The notes: generated by a model not told the origin, from the letters alone. Positions 7,789-16,176 are shown, counted from the stretch's first letter. The stretch is DNA of 32,005 bases from PALSA-660 sp036508875 (GCA_036508875.1 DATCGP010000047.1:1-32005); one strand, 5' to 3'. Translations and numbers: made by a program.

Positions 7789-8666
7789 TCCCGGCGGTCG
7801 CACACATAGGCGACGCCGCTCCACGCAGACGGACCGGCGCGCGATCGGTCGCGCGCAGGACCGCCGACGCGATCGCTGGCGCCGTCGGCGAGGTGCTCGA
7901 GAACGACCGGCTCGCCTCGCTGCCGGGCCTGATGCAGCGCCTCGACCCGCGCATGAAGGCGGTGAGCATCGTGCTGCTCGCCGTCGTCACGAGCTTCGTG
8001 CACTCCATCCCCATGCTCCTCGTGCTCGTGGTGGCGACGATGCTCCTGGCAGCGGCTTCGCATGTGAGCGTGGGCTCCTTCGCACGGAAGGTCTGGGCCT
8101 CCGCCGGGTTCTTCGGAGTGCTCCTGTCCGCGCCCGCAGCCACGGCGTGGATCACGCCGGGGCCGGTGGTCGTGGCCCTCGGGCCGTTGTCGATCACCGC
8201 GCCGGGCCTGCTCGTGGCGGGCCGGCTCATCCTTCGAGTGGCGGCCGGCGCCGGGTTCGGGCTGCTCGTGGTGTGGACCACCCGCTGGTCCGACCTGCTA
8301 CGCGCGCTCGGAGCGATGGGCGTCCCCGACCTCGTGGTCGCGACCTTGGCGATGACGCAGAAGCAGATCATGTCGCTGCTGCGCACGGTGGAGAACATGC
8401 ACCTGGCGCGCGAGAGCAGGATGCTGTCCGCCGGGTCGGCCCGCGAGAACCGCGGTTGGGTGGTCGAGCGGATGGCGTTCGTGGCGAGGCGCTCCATGAA
8501 GACCGCCGACGACGTTTACGACGCGATGCTGGCCAGGGGGTTCACCGGGGCGATGCCCTCTCTGGTCGACCTCAGGGCCAGCGATCGCGACTGGCTCTGG
8601 CTCGCGGCGACCGTCGTCGCCTGCACCTTCGTCCTCCTCATCGACAGGATGGTGTTCCCGCTGTGA
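7785..8666 (+). CDS. cbiQ: ECF transporter transmembrane subunit CbiQ
   Basis: This is the T component that couples CbiM to the ATPase, 293 residues. An N-terminal polar stretch of about 45 residues precedes the membrane region (LKAVSIVLLAVVTSF-like helices starting near residue 62). Two cytoplasmic coupling motifs that contact the ATPase are present: the Ala-Arg-Glu-Ser-Arg segment in LARESRMLS, and the ARG motif in MLARGFTG. The ATG overlaps the cbiM stop (ATGA) and the stop overlaps the cbiO start (GTGA), so the three subunits are translationally coupled. The arginine-rich N-terminal extension is longer than in many CbiQ proteins. Confidence 0.93.
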   Translation: MIPAVAHIGDAAPRRRTGARSVARRTADAIAGAVGEVLENDRLASLPGLMQRLDPRMKAVSIVLLAVVTSFVHSIPMLLVLVVATMLLAAASHVSVGSFARKVWASAGFFGVLLSAPAATAWITPGPVVVALGPLSITAPGLLVAGRLILRVAAGAGFGLLVVWTTRWSDLLRALGAMGVPDLVVATLAMTQKQIMSLLRTVENMHLARESRMLSAGSARENRGWVVERMAFVARRSMKTADDVYDAMLARGFTGAMPSLVDLRASDRDWLWLAATVVACTFVLLIDRMVFPL

Positions 8667-9469
8667 CGGCCGAATTTGCACTCTCAGGAGCGACGCACAT
8701 GTACGGATCGGACATGTGCGCCCTCGACCGCATCGACCTGACGATCGAGCCGGGCGAGCACGTGGCCGTCGTCGGCGCGAACGGGAGCGGGAAGTCCACG
8801 CTGCTCAAGATGCTCGACGGGCTGGTCTTCTGCAGCTCCGGCGCCATCGCCGCGTTCGGTCACACGCTGACCGAGGACTCGCTCGAGGAGCCGGCGCTCC
8901 GTCGCGAGTTCCGCTCCCGCGTCGGCTTCGTGTTCCAGGACGCCGACGTACAGCTGTTCTGCAACACGGTCCTCGACGAACTCGCTTTCGGCCCTCTCCA
9001 GCTGGGGATGGAGCCTGACGAGGTACGCGCCCGTGTGGCCGAGGTCGCAGCTGCGCTTCGGATCGAGAAGCTCCTCGATCGAGCCCCATACACGCTCTCG
9101 GGCGGCGAGAAGAAGCGCGTCGCGATCGCGAGCGTGCTGACGATGCGGCCGCAGGTGCTGCTCCTGGACGAACCGACGAACGCCCTCGACCCGCGCAGCC
9201 AGGTGTGGCTGCTCGACGTGCTCCGGGAGTGGAAGGCCGCCGGGCGCACCGTGATCATCGCGACGCACGACCTGACCGCCGCCGCCGAGTCGTGCGAACG
9301 CATGGTGGTGCTGTCCGAGGAGCATCGAGTCGTCGCGGACGGAGCGCCTGAGGACGTGCTGTCGCAGCGCGCGCTGCTCCTGTCCGTGAACCTGATCCAC
9401 GAGCACGAACACCGTCACGGCGGGATCGGACACACACACGATCACGCGCACGGCCACACGCACGGATAG
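8663..9469 (+). CDS. cbiO: ECF transporter ATPase subunit CbiO with histidine-rich tail
   Basis: This ABC ATPase of 268 residues powers the CbiMQ importer. Walker A is GANGSGKST (residues 38-46), followed by the Q-loop FVFQDAD, signature LSGGEKKRV, Walker B VLLLDEPTNALD and the switch histidine in IIATHD. The last 23 residues (246-268) contain ten histidines in an alternating His-x pattern, a likely Ni/Zn-binding tail that ordinary CbiO proteins lack. It could buffer nickel or pass it to the Hyp machinery, or give feedback on transport; this is inference. The GTG start overlaps the cbiQ stop. The 69-base gap after it contains only a short GC hairpin (9487-9504) and a candidate promoter for the next gene. 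Confidence 0.93.
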   Translation: MTAEFALSGATHMYGSDMCALDRIDLTIEPGEHVAVVGANGSGKSTLLKMLDGLVFCSSGAIAAFGHTLTEDSLEEPALRREFRSRVGFVFQDADVQLFCNTVLDELAFGPLQLGMEPDEVRARVAEVAAALRIEKLLDRAPYTLSGGEKKRVAIASVLTMRPQVLLLDEPTNALDPRSQVWLLDVLREWKAAGRTVIIATHDLTAAAESCERMVVLSEEHRVVADGAPEDVLSQRALLLSVNLIHEHEHRHGGIGHTHDHAHGHTHG

Positions 9470-9525
9470 CGAGCGACCGGTCCCGGGCGCGCGGCGCAGC
9501 GCGCTTCACGAGACGAGCAAAGCGG

Positions 9526-9531
9526 TACACT
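9526..9531 (+). promoter_or_regulatory. Putative -10 element for a leaderless transcript
   Basis: TACACT ends 7 bases before the ATG at 9539, and no Shine-Dalgarno sequence precedes that ATG. This spacing is what a leaderless mRNA would show, a common arrangement in actinobacteria. A poor -35 (TTCACG, 9505-9510) lies 15 bases upstream. If real, the HEPN-like gene and hypFCDE have their own promoter apart from the nikR operon. Confidence 0.4.
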
Positions 9532-9538
9532 TCCAAGC

Positions 9539-10222
9539 ATGACCGATCCCACCAAACACCCTGCGGCGAAGGCTCCCACCTTCTGGGAGTGCCCCGCCTG
9601 CAGCTACCTTTCGAGCGACCCGTCGTTCGCATCGGGCACGTCGCCGTGTCCCGGGTGCGGCTCCAGCGTGAGACCGCGTCGGCAGTTCCCGCCCGACACC
9701 CAGCGCCTGCTCGACGACCGCATCCGCGGCTACTTCCGCGAGGGCGAGTGGCAGATCACCGTCATCCTCGCCGCCGCGCTGCTCGAAGCGCTGCTCGAAG
9801 ACATCCTCGACAGGATCATGGCGGCACACGGCGCGGACATCGCGATCCGGGGGACGCTGCTCGACTCGGTCCGGGCCATCGGCACGCGCATCTCCCGCCT
9901 CTTCCCCGACCTGACCGGCGTGGAGTTCGAGGACGCCGCCTCCGAAGCCGGGTTCCACGACTTCCCGAAGCGCTGGCGCAAGGTGCGCGAGGTCCGCAAC
10001 GCGTTCATCCACGACACGCCCTACCGCGACGTCGTCGAGACGCTCGACACCGGCACCGCGGAGGAGTCGATGCTGCTCCTCGACGCGGCCTACCACTTGT
10101 TCGTGTCGCTCAACAACAAGTTCGTGGCGGATGGCCGCGTCCATCGCGGAGACAAACCGCACACGTCGCTGCACGGCGGAGCCACCGACGAGGAAGCGCC
10201 CCACGGAGCCGTCGGGCCGTGA
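9539..10222 (+). CDS. Zinc-ribbon protein with HEPN-like domain
   Basis: The protein has 227 residues, and I recognise features rather than a named family. Residues 18-40 form a zinc ribbon (Cys18-x2-Cys21 and Cys37-x2-Cys40). Residues about 60-195 are helical: a long helix (QITVILAAALLEALLEDIL) and then VREVRNAFIHDTPYR, which holds an R-x4-H motif at Arg153-His158, the signature of HEPN ribonuclease-like domains (for example DUF4145/abortive-infection types). The C-terminal 30 residues are polar. It has no membrane segment. The stop overlaps the hypF start by GTGA. HEPN proteins are often toxins or antiviral RNases but also include non-catalytic scaffolds. No antitoxin-like gene adjoins it, and nothing shows a link to nickel beyond location. 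Confidence 0.75.
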   Translation: MTDPTKHPAAKAPTFWECPACSYLSSDPSFASGTSPCPGCGSSVRPRRQFPPDTQRLLDDRIRGYFREGEWQITVILAAALLEALLEDILDRIMAAHGADIAIRGTLLDSVRAIGTRISRLFPDLTGVEFEDAASEAGFHDFPKRWRKVREVRNAFIHDTPYRDVVETLDTGTAEESMLLLDAAYHLFVSLNNKFVADGRVHRGDKPHTSLHGGATDEEAPHGAVGP

Positions 10223-12681
10223 CGGGAGCCGCCCGCATCCAGGTCGCCGGCGTCGTGCAAGGAGTCGGGTTCCGCCCCTTCGTCTACAACCTCGCGCGCT
10301 CGCGCGGCCTCAACGGCTGGGTCAACAACACCTCTCAGGGAGTCACGATCGTCGTGGAGGGCGACCCGGAGGTCGTGGCCGCGTTCCCCGACGACGTGTG
10401 GCGCCTCGCGCCGCCGATGGCGGTCGTCCAGTCGGTCGCCTCGACACCCGAGACGCCGGAGGGGTTCTCCGATTTCGAGATCCGCGAGTCGGAAGCCAGC
10501 GGCGACCTGACGCTGGTCTCGCCCGACATCGCGACCTGCCCGGCATGCCTCGCGGACATGACCGATCCGGCGAACCGCCGGCACGGCTACGCGTTCACGA
10601 ACTGCACGAACTGCGGGCCGCGGTTCACGATCGTGGAGTCGCTGCCATACGACCGCCCGGCCACTTCGATGAAGTCGTTCGAGATGTGCCCTGAGTGCGG
10701 CGCGGAGTACCGCGACCCGGATGACCGCCGCTTCCACGCCCAGCCGAACGCTTGCCACGTGTGCGGCCCGCGGCTGTACCTCAACGGCGGAGGGGCGCCC
10801 GAGGACCTCGCTTGGACTCCAGCGGAGGCGGCCACGCCGCTGCCCGGCCGCACCCGCGACAGCGAGGAAGCGCGCTCCGCGGACCTGCTCGCGCGCGCCG
10901 CCACGATGCTGCTCGACGGCCGCGTGCTCGCGATCAAGGGCCTCGGAGGGTTCCACCTGGCGTGCGACGCGACCAACGAGGACGCTGTCGGCGCCCTGCG
11001 CGAGCGCAAGCGCCGCTGGGGCAAGCCGCTCGCGATCATGCTCCCGACCGTGGACGCGGTGCGCCGCTACTGCGAGGTGGGCGACGAGGAGCAGGCCCTT
11101 CTGGAGGGCACCAAGCGCCCCATCGTCCTGCTGAAGCTGAGGGGGAACGCTCCCGGCGCGGACATCGCGGACGCCCGCGCAGCGAAGTGGCACGAGCAGG
11201 CCGAGACTACAGGCTCGGCCGTCGCGAGCTGCCTGAGCGAAGCGGGCGTCCGCGATGTCCGCGCAGCGGACGCGCTCGCCCCATCGGTGGCCCCCGGCCT
11301 GGCCGAGCTCGGCGTGATGCTGCCCTACACGCCGCTCCACCACCTGCTGATGGATGCGGTCGGCGGGCGGCCGCTCGTGATGACGTCGGGCAACCTCTCG
11401 GACGAGCCGATCGCGATCGACAACGCCGAGGCGCTCTCCCGCCTCGCTCCGATCACCGACGCATTCCTGCTGCACGACCGCGAGATCCGGCAGCGCTACG
11501 ACGACTCGGTCGTGCGCGTCGTGGCCGGTTCCACCGAACTCGTCCGGCGCTCGCGCGGATACGCACCGTTCCCCATCGCCCTCCCGTTCGACACCGACGT
11601 CGACATCTTGGCGGCCGGGCCCGAGCAGAAGAGCACGTTCTGCCTCGCGCGCGGCACCCACGCCTTCGTGAGCCAGCACATCGGGGATATGGAGAACGCC
11701 GAGACGCTCGAGGCCTACGAACGGACACTCTCGCTCTACGAGGAGATGTTCCGGGTCGAGCCCGCGCTCGTCGCGTACGACCTGCACCCCGAGTACCTCT
11801 CCACGAAGTTCGCGAAGTCACTCGGGCTGCCCGCCGTCGGCGTGCAGCACCACCACGCACACATCGCGAGCGTGACGGCGGAACACGGGATCTCGGACAA
11901 GGTCGTCGGCATCGCGTACGACGGAACCGGCTACGGGACCGACGGCACCATCTGGGGCGGCGAGGTGCTGATAGCCGACTGGACGGGCTTCGAGCGGTTC
12001 GCGCACCTGCGCCCCGTCCCGATGCCCGGCGGGGCCGCGGCGATCCGCCGTCCCGCCCGTATGGCATCGGGGTTGCTTTCCGGTATCGACGAAGGGCTGT
12101 TCGATCATCCTGGGGCTGCGATCCTACGAGAATCACTCACGAACTCGGAGCAGTCCACACTTCGCGCGATGGCCACCCAGGGGTTGAACAGCCCTTTGAC
12201 GTCGTCAATGGGGCGGCTGTTCGATGCCGTGGCTGCGCTGGCGGGAGTCCGCGCGGACGCGCTCTACGAGGGGCAGGCCGCGATCGAGCTGGAAGCCCTG
12301 GCGGACCCCGGGGAGCGCGCCGCCTATCACTTCGCGCTCGTCGGGGACTCCCCCGTTGTCATCGACCCGGAACCGATGGTGTGTGCGCTCCTGGCCGATC
12401 TGGCATCCGGCGTGGGCGCCTCCACGATCTCGGCCCGCTTCCACAACGCGGTCGTCGCCGTCACGGTCGAAGTCGCCTCACTCGCGTGCGCGCGGGCGGG
12501 CGGGCGCCACGTCGCGCTTGCCGGCGGCGTCTTCATGAACCGGATCGTGCTGGCGGGCGTCCGCGCCGGACTTGTGGCCGCGGGCCTCGTCCCGCTCGCG
12601 CATCGAGAACTTCCGATGAACGACGGAGATGTCTCGTACGGCCAAGCGGTCGTGGCATGGGCGTTGCGGGATACGGTATAA
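10219..12681 (+). CDS. hypF: Carbamoyltransferase HypF ([NiFe] hydrogenase maturation)
   Basis: HypF makes the carbamoyl-adenylate that becomes the cyanide ligands of the [NiFe] active site, passing carbamoyl to the HypE C-terminal cysteine. Domains in order are: acylphosphatase (VQGVGFRPF, catalytic Arg19 and Asn37), two zinc fingers (Cys107/110/129/132 and Cys157/160/179/182), a YrdC-like domain (IKGLGGFHLACDA, about residues 235-420), and a Kae1-like domain with the His544-548 cluster (HHHAH) and GGVFMNR. At 820 residues it is longer than typical HypF (about 750). Much of the excess is a polar insertion at about residues 307-352, between IVLLKL and LAPSVAPG of the YrdC-like domain. The GTG start overlaps the previous stop. 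hypC follows after 48 bases. Confidence 0.96.
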   Translation: MTGAARIQVAGVVQGVGFRPFVYNLARSRGLNGWVNNTSQGVTIVVEGDPEVVAAFPDDVWRLAPPMAVVQSVASTPETPEGFSDFEIRESEASGDLTLVSPDIATCPACLADMTDPANRRHGYAFTNCTNCGPRFTIVESLPYDRPATSMKSFEMCPECGAEYRDPDDRRFHAQPNACHVCGPRLYLNGGGAPEDLAWTPAEAATPLPGRTRDSEEARSADLLARAATMLLDGRVLAIKGLGGFHLACDATNEDAVGALRERKRRWGKPLAIMLPTVDAVRRYCEVGDEEQALLEGTKRPIVLLKLRGNAPGADIADARAAKWHEQAETTGSAVASCLSEAGVRDVRAADALAPSVAPGLAELGVMLPYTPLHHLLMDAVGGRPLVMTSGNLSDEPIAIDNAEALSRLAPITDAFLLHDREIRQRYDDSVVRVVAGSTELVRRSRGYAPFPIALPFDTDVDILAAGPEQKSTFCLARGTHAFVSQHIGDMENAETLEAYERTLSLYEEMFRVEPALVAYDLHPEYLSTKFAKSLGLPAVGVQHHHAHIASVTAEHGISDKVVGIAYDGTGYGTDGTIWGGEVLIADWTGFERFAHLRPVPMPGGAAAIRRPARMASGLLSGIDEGLFDHPGAAILRESLTNSEQSTLRAMATQGLNSPLTSSMGRLFDAVAALAGVRADALYEGQAAIELEALADPGERAAYHFALVGDSPVVIDPEPMVCALLADLASGVGASTISARFHNAVVAVTVEVASLACARAGGRHVALAGGVFMNRIVLAGVRAGLVAAGLVPLAHRELPMNDGDVSYGQAVVAWALRDTV

Positions 12682-12684
12682 CAG

Positions 12685-12698
12685 GCCGGTACGCCGGC
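12685..12698 (+). other. Small stable hairpin between hypF and hypC
   Basis: GCCGG pairs with CCGGC around a TACG loop, directly after the hypF stop. It may be an RNA-processing or stability element, or chance. It is too small to call a terminator, and the operon continues with a good ribosome binding site for hypC. Confidence 0.3.
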
Positions 12699-12729
12699 AC
12701 GCGTTCACGACCCCAAGAGGAGATCTCCC

Positions 12730-12996
12730 ATGTGTCTTGCGATCCCGGCCCAGGTCATCCTGATGAACGAGAACCAGATGGCGGAGGTCGACATCCACGG
12801 CGTCACGCGCACGGTCAGCCTCTCGATGACCCCCGAGGCCGAGGTCGGTTCGTGGGTCCTGATCCACGCCGGCTTCGCGATCCAGGTGGTCGACGAGGAG
12901 TTCGCAGCGGAGTCGTGGGAGCTCATAGAGCAGATCGAGTGGGACGACGGAGACGTCGCCTCTCTCGGCGCGGACACTGCCGAGGTCGGCGTCTGA
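12730..12996 (+). CDS. hypC: Hydrogenase maturation chaperone HypC
   Basis: HypC is a small chaperone that, with HypD, holds the iron while CN and CO ligands are added and delivers it to the hydrogenase large subunit. The N terminus MCLAIPAQV carries the essential Cys2. Residues 30-60 (GSWVLIHAGFAIQVVDEE) match the conserved OB-fold core. At 88 residues it is the usual size, with an acidic tail. The start has AGAGGAG upstream and fits the conserved N terminus. One base separates its stop from the hypD ATG, matching the HypC-HypD complex. Confidence 0.96.
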   Translation: MCLAIPAQVILMNENQMAEVDIHGVTRTVSLSMTPEAEVGSWVLIHAGFAIQVVDEEFAAESWELIEQIEWDDGDVASLGADTAEVGV

Positions 12997-12997
12997 C

Positions 12998-14095
12998 ATG
13001 GCGGACCTCCTGTCGGCCTGGCGCGACCCGGAGCTCGCCAAGCACCTGGTCGAGCTCATAGATCAGGCCGCCGACCGCCCGATGAAGCTCATGGAGGTCT
13101 GCGGGACGCACACGGTGGCGATCGCGCGGTTCGGCCTCCGAGGGCTCATGCCGGACAACGTCACGCTGCTTTCCGGACCGGGCTGTCCGGTCTGCGTTAC
13201 CGCGAACCGCGACATCGACTACGCGATCGAGCTGGGCCGCCTCCCGAACGTCGCGATCACGACGTTCGGCGACATGATGAAGGTGCCGGGCTCGTATTCG
13301 TCGCTCTCGCGCGAGAAGGCGGACGGCCGCGACATCCGCATCGTCTACTCCCCCCTCGACGCCGTGAAGATGGCCGCCGCCGAGCCGGACAAGCAGGTCG
13401 TCTTCCTGGGGGTCGGTTTCGAGACCACCATCCCGACGATCGCCGTCACCATCAAGGAAGCCAAGAAGCAGGGCCTCACGAACTTCAGCGTGCTGTCGGT
13501 CCACAAGACGGTCCCGAAGGCGCTCGAGGCGCTCGTGAACGACCCCGAGGTGCAGATCGACGGCTTCATCCTGCCGGGTCACGTCTCTACCATCATCGGC
13601 CCGGAGCCGTACCGGTTCCTCGCATCGCAGTACCACGTGCCCGGCGTCGTGACCGGTTTCGAACCGATCGACGTGCTGCAGGGTGTGTGGATGCTCGCCC
13701 GGCAGATCAAGGAGGGCCGCGCCGAGGTCGAGGTCGCGTACAAGCGCGGCGTCAACTCGGACGGCAACCCCACCGCCCGTGCCCTGATCGAAGAGGTCTT
13801 CGAGCCATGCGACTCGGACTGGCGCGGCATCGGGATCATCCCCGGCACCGGACTCGCCATCCGCGAGGCGTTCTCCGACTTCGACGCCGCGAAGCGGTTC
13901 GACGTCACCCCGCCCGAGCCCAAGGAGATCCCCGGCTGCCAGTGCGGCGACGTCCTGCGCGGCGTCCTCCTGCCGTTCCAGTGCCGGTTGTTCGGCAAGG
14001 GATGCACCCCCGAGCACCCGATCGGCCCGTGCATGGTCTCGTCCGAGGGATCCTGCGCCGCATACTATCGTTACACCGACTACGGCCGCTCCTAG
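12998..14095 (+). CDS. hypD: Hydrogenase maturation iron-sulfur protein HypD
   Basis: HypD is the scaffold on which the Fe(CN)2CO group is built, 365 residues. Conserved motifs are CGTHT (Cys35), GPGCPVC (Cys63 and Cys66), and GVGFETT. The C-terminal cysteines of the [4Fe-4S] cluster are in GCQCGD, FQCRLFGKGC and IGPCMVSSEGSC. It works in the cytoplasm with HypC and takes CN groups from HypE. It starts 2 bases after the hypC stop. All expected residues appear intact. Confidence 0.97.
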   Translation: MADLLSAWRDPELAKHLVELIDQAADRPMKLMEVCGTHTVAIARFGLRGLMPDNVTLLSGPGCPVCVTANRDIDYAIELGRLPNVAITTFGDMMKVPGSYSSLSREKADGRDIRIVYSPLDAVKMAAAEPDKQVVFLGVGFETTIPTIAVTIKEAKKQGLTNFSVLSVHKTVPKALEALVNDPEVQIDGFILPGHVSTIIGPEPYRFLASQYHVPGVVTGFEPIDVLQGVWMLARQIKEGRAEVEVAYKRGVNSDGNPTARALIEEVFEPCDSDWRGIGIIPGTGLAIREAFSDFDAAKRFDVTPPEPKEIPGCQCGDVLRGVLLPFQCRLFGKGCTPEHPIGPCMVSSEGSCAAYYRYTDYGRS

Positions 14096-14136
14096 ACCAG
14101 GAGCGCCGCCCGCCCGCCTGCTTCCGGAGGTACCCC

Positions 14137-15147
14137 ATGCACTCCGACCGCGTCCTTCTCGCTCACGGCAGCGGCGGCACGATGATGCGCGAACTGATCG
14201 AGGACGTGTTCATCGCGCGCTTCAACGATGAGGCGCTCCTGCGGATGGACGATGCGGCGTCTCTGGAGATACCGGCGGGCCGGATCGCGCTTACCACCGA
14301 CACCTACGTCGTGACCCCCCGCTTCTTCCCGGGTGGCGACATCGGCCGCCTGGCCGTGGCCGGCACCGTGAACGACGTCGCCACCGCGGGAGCCACGCCT
14401 ATGTTCCTGACGGTCGGCTTCGTGCTCGAGGAAGGCCTGATGATCGAGGAGCTCCGGCGGATCCTCGACTCGATGGTGAGCGTGGCTGCTGAGGCCGGGG
14501 TCCGCATCGTCACGGGAGACACGAAGGTCGTGGAGCGCGGGCACGGCGACGGCATCTACATCAACACAGCGGGCGTCGGGGTCGTGCGCGAAGGCGTCGA
14601 TCTGTCGAGCCGCTACTGCAAGCCGGGCGACGTGGTGCTGCTGTCCGGCACGCTCGGAGACCACGGCATAGCGGTCATGTCGACCCGGGAGGGCCTCTCG
14701 TTCGGGACCGACATCGTCTCGGACGCCGCGCCGCTGAACCACCTCGTGGCCGCCACGCTCGACGCCGCGCCGAACACGCGCTGCTTCCGCGACCCCACGC
14801 GCGGCGGGCTCGCCAGCTGCCTGAACGAGCTCGCGGGCGCCTCCGGCGTCTCGATCACCGTCGACGAGGAATCGGTGCCGGTGCGCGAGCAGGTGCGCGG
14901 CGCGTGCGAGATGCTCGGCTACGATGTCTACCAGGTAGCGAACGAGGGCAAGATGGTCGCCGTCGTGCCGGCCGACCAGGCCGACGCCGCGCTCGCGGCG
15001 ATGAAGGCCGCGCCCTACGGGGCCGACGCCGCGATCATCGGTTCGGTCGCTGAGGGCCCCGCCGGCCGCGTGTATGTCAAGACGTCCTTCGGCGCCCGCC
15101 GGATCATGGACATGCTCGTCGGCGAGCAGCTGCCCCGGATCTGCTAG
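14137..15147 (+). CDS. hypE: Hydrogenase maturation factor HypE
   Basis: HypE is a PurM-like ATPase of 336 residues. It dehydrates a thiocarbamate on its own C-terminal cysteine to thiocyanate and donates CN to HypD. The protein ends in the hallmark LPRIC, so the catalytic Cys336 is the last residue. The N-terminal half has LAHGSGGTMM and DDAASLEIPAGRIALTTDTY; the ATP-binding region has NDVATAGATP and GDTKVVERG. The ATG has GGAGG 7 bases upstream. It is the last hyp gene here; hypA and hypB are not in the window. The next gene starts immediately after its stop codon. Confidence 0.97.
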   Translation: MHSDRVLLAHGSGGTMMRELIEDVFIARFNDEALLRMDDAASLEIPAGRIALTTDTYVVTPRFFPGGDIGRLAVAGTVNDVATAGATPMFLTVGFVLEEGLMIEELRRILDSMVSVAAEAGVRIVTGDTKVVERGHGDGIYINTAGVGVVREGVDLSSRYCKPGDVVLLSGTLGDHGIAVMSTREGLSFGTDIVSDAAPLNHLVAATLDAAPNTRCFRDPTRGGLASCLNELAGASGVSITVDEESVPVREQVRGACEMLGYDVYQVANEGKMVAVVPADQADAALAAMKAAPYGADAAIIGSVAEGPAGRVYVKTSFGARRIMDMLVGEQLPRIC

Positions 15148-16122
15148 ATGACGGCGCCGGGGGGCCGCCGCGCACAGCTGACCGGCCTGCTGCTGGTGGG
15201 AGCGGCGGGGCTGGTATGGGGGACTATCCCGCTAGCGCTCGCGGCAGCCGACGGCGCTTCCGTCATCAAGGTCTTCTACCGGGTCTTCTTCGCGGGCATC
15301 GTGCTCAGCGTATGGATGAGCGCCTCGGGCGGATGGCGCGAGGTCCGCGGCCTCCCGCGCCGCAAGATGCGCCAGCTGGTCGTCCAGGGTGTGATCCTCA
15401 CCGTCAACTGGGTGCTGTTCCTTACTGCGCTCGACCTCACCAACGTCGCCACCGCCGAACTGCTCGGCTACATGGGGCCGGTCTTCGTCGCGGCGCTCGC
15501 TCCGTTCGTGACCAAGGAGCGGTTCGACCTGCGGATCATTGGCCCGATGGCGCTCGCGCTCGGAGGCATCGTCGTCATCCTCGTGCCGCAGGGCCTCGGC
15601 GTCGCCGGAGGGCCGCAGCTTCTCGGCGCGATCTTGGCGTTCGCCTCGGCGCTCACCTACTCGGTGTTGCTCCTGCGATCGAAGCAGATCCTGCACGGCG
15701 TGACCGGCCGCGCGCTGATGATCGTCGAGTACGGCGTCGCGAGCGTCCTGCTGATCCCGTTCGTGGCGTGGATGTACGCGCACGGCCAGGGACCGACCAC
15801 GCTGGGCTCGTACGGAGCGCTCGCCACGCTCGGCATCGTCCACACCGCCTTCGCCGGCGTCCTCTTCCTCGCGGGCCTTCGGCGGGTGCGCACCGACCAC
15901 GCCGCGATACTCACCTACGCCGAACCGGCGTCCGCAGTGGTATTCGCGGCCATCTTCATGGGGCAGGCAGTGACGGGGTGGACGGTCGTGGGTGGGCTGA
16001 TGGTGGTCGCGGGCGGAGCGATCGTCGCGGTGCTGGAGTCCCGCACCGTCGACATCACGCCCGAGAGCGCAGGCGGCACCGGAGAGGCACTCGGCGAGGC
16101 AGGGGCGTCCGGACCCGAGTAG
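15148..16122 (+). CDS. EamA/DMT-family membrane transporter
   Basis: This inner-membrane protein of 324 residues has about ten hydrophobic helices in two EamA repeats, typical of drug/metabolite transporters. The first repeat includes GLVWGTIPLALA and NWVLFLTALDLTNVATAELL. The second includes AFASALTYSVLLLRSK, HTAFAGVLFLAGL and LTYAEPASAVVFA, which match the family. The ATG abuts the hypE stop with no spacer and no evident ribosome binding site of its own, so translation probably depends on hypE. The substrate is unknown. The C-terminal 25 residues are acidic and polar. A role in metal or hydrogenase metabolism is not supported beyond position. Confidence 0.88.
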   Translation: MTAPGGRRAQLTGLLLVGAAGLVWGTIPLALAAADGASVIKVFYRVFFAGIVLSVWMSASGGWREVRGLPRRKMRQLVVQGVILTVNWVLFLTALDLTNVATAELLGYMGPVFVAALAPFVTKERFDLRIIGPMALALGGIVVILVPQGLGVAGGPQLLGAILAFASALTYSVLLLRSKQILHGVTGRALMIVEYGVASVLLIPFVAWMYAHGQGPTTLGSYGALATLGIVHTAFAGVLFLAGLRRVRTDHAAILTYAEPASAVVFAAIFMGQAVTGWTVVGGLMVVAGGAIVAVLESRTVDITPESAGGTGEALGEAGASGPE

Positions 16123-16145
16123 GTCCGGTCCGTGGGGTGGTCGGG

Positions 16146-16151
16146 TACCAT
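16146..16151 (+). promoter_or_regulatory. Weak putative -10 element for pgi
   Basis: TACCAT lies 31 bases before the pgi ATG, in the gap after the EamA gene. No -35 is recognisable. Read-through from the hyp operon is the alternative. Confidence 0.25.
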
Positions 16152-16176
16152 TGTCGAGACCGTGAGGAGGACCGCC

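Noticed and set aside
9470..9538. Terminator after cbiO
   Set aside because: The GCGCGC/GCGCGC pairing at 9487-9504 is short, self-repetitive and lacks a T-tract, so it is too weak to call.
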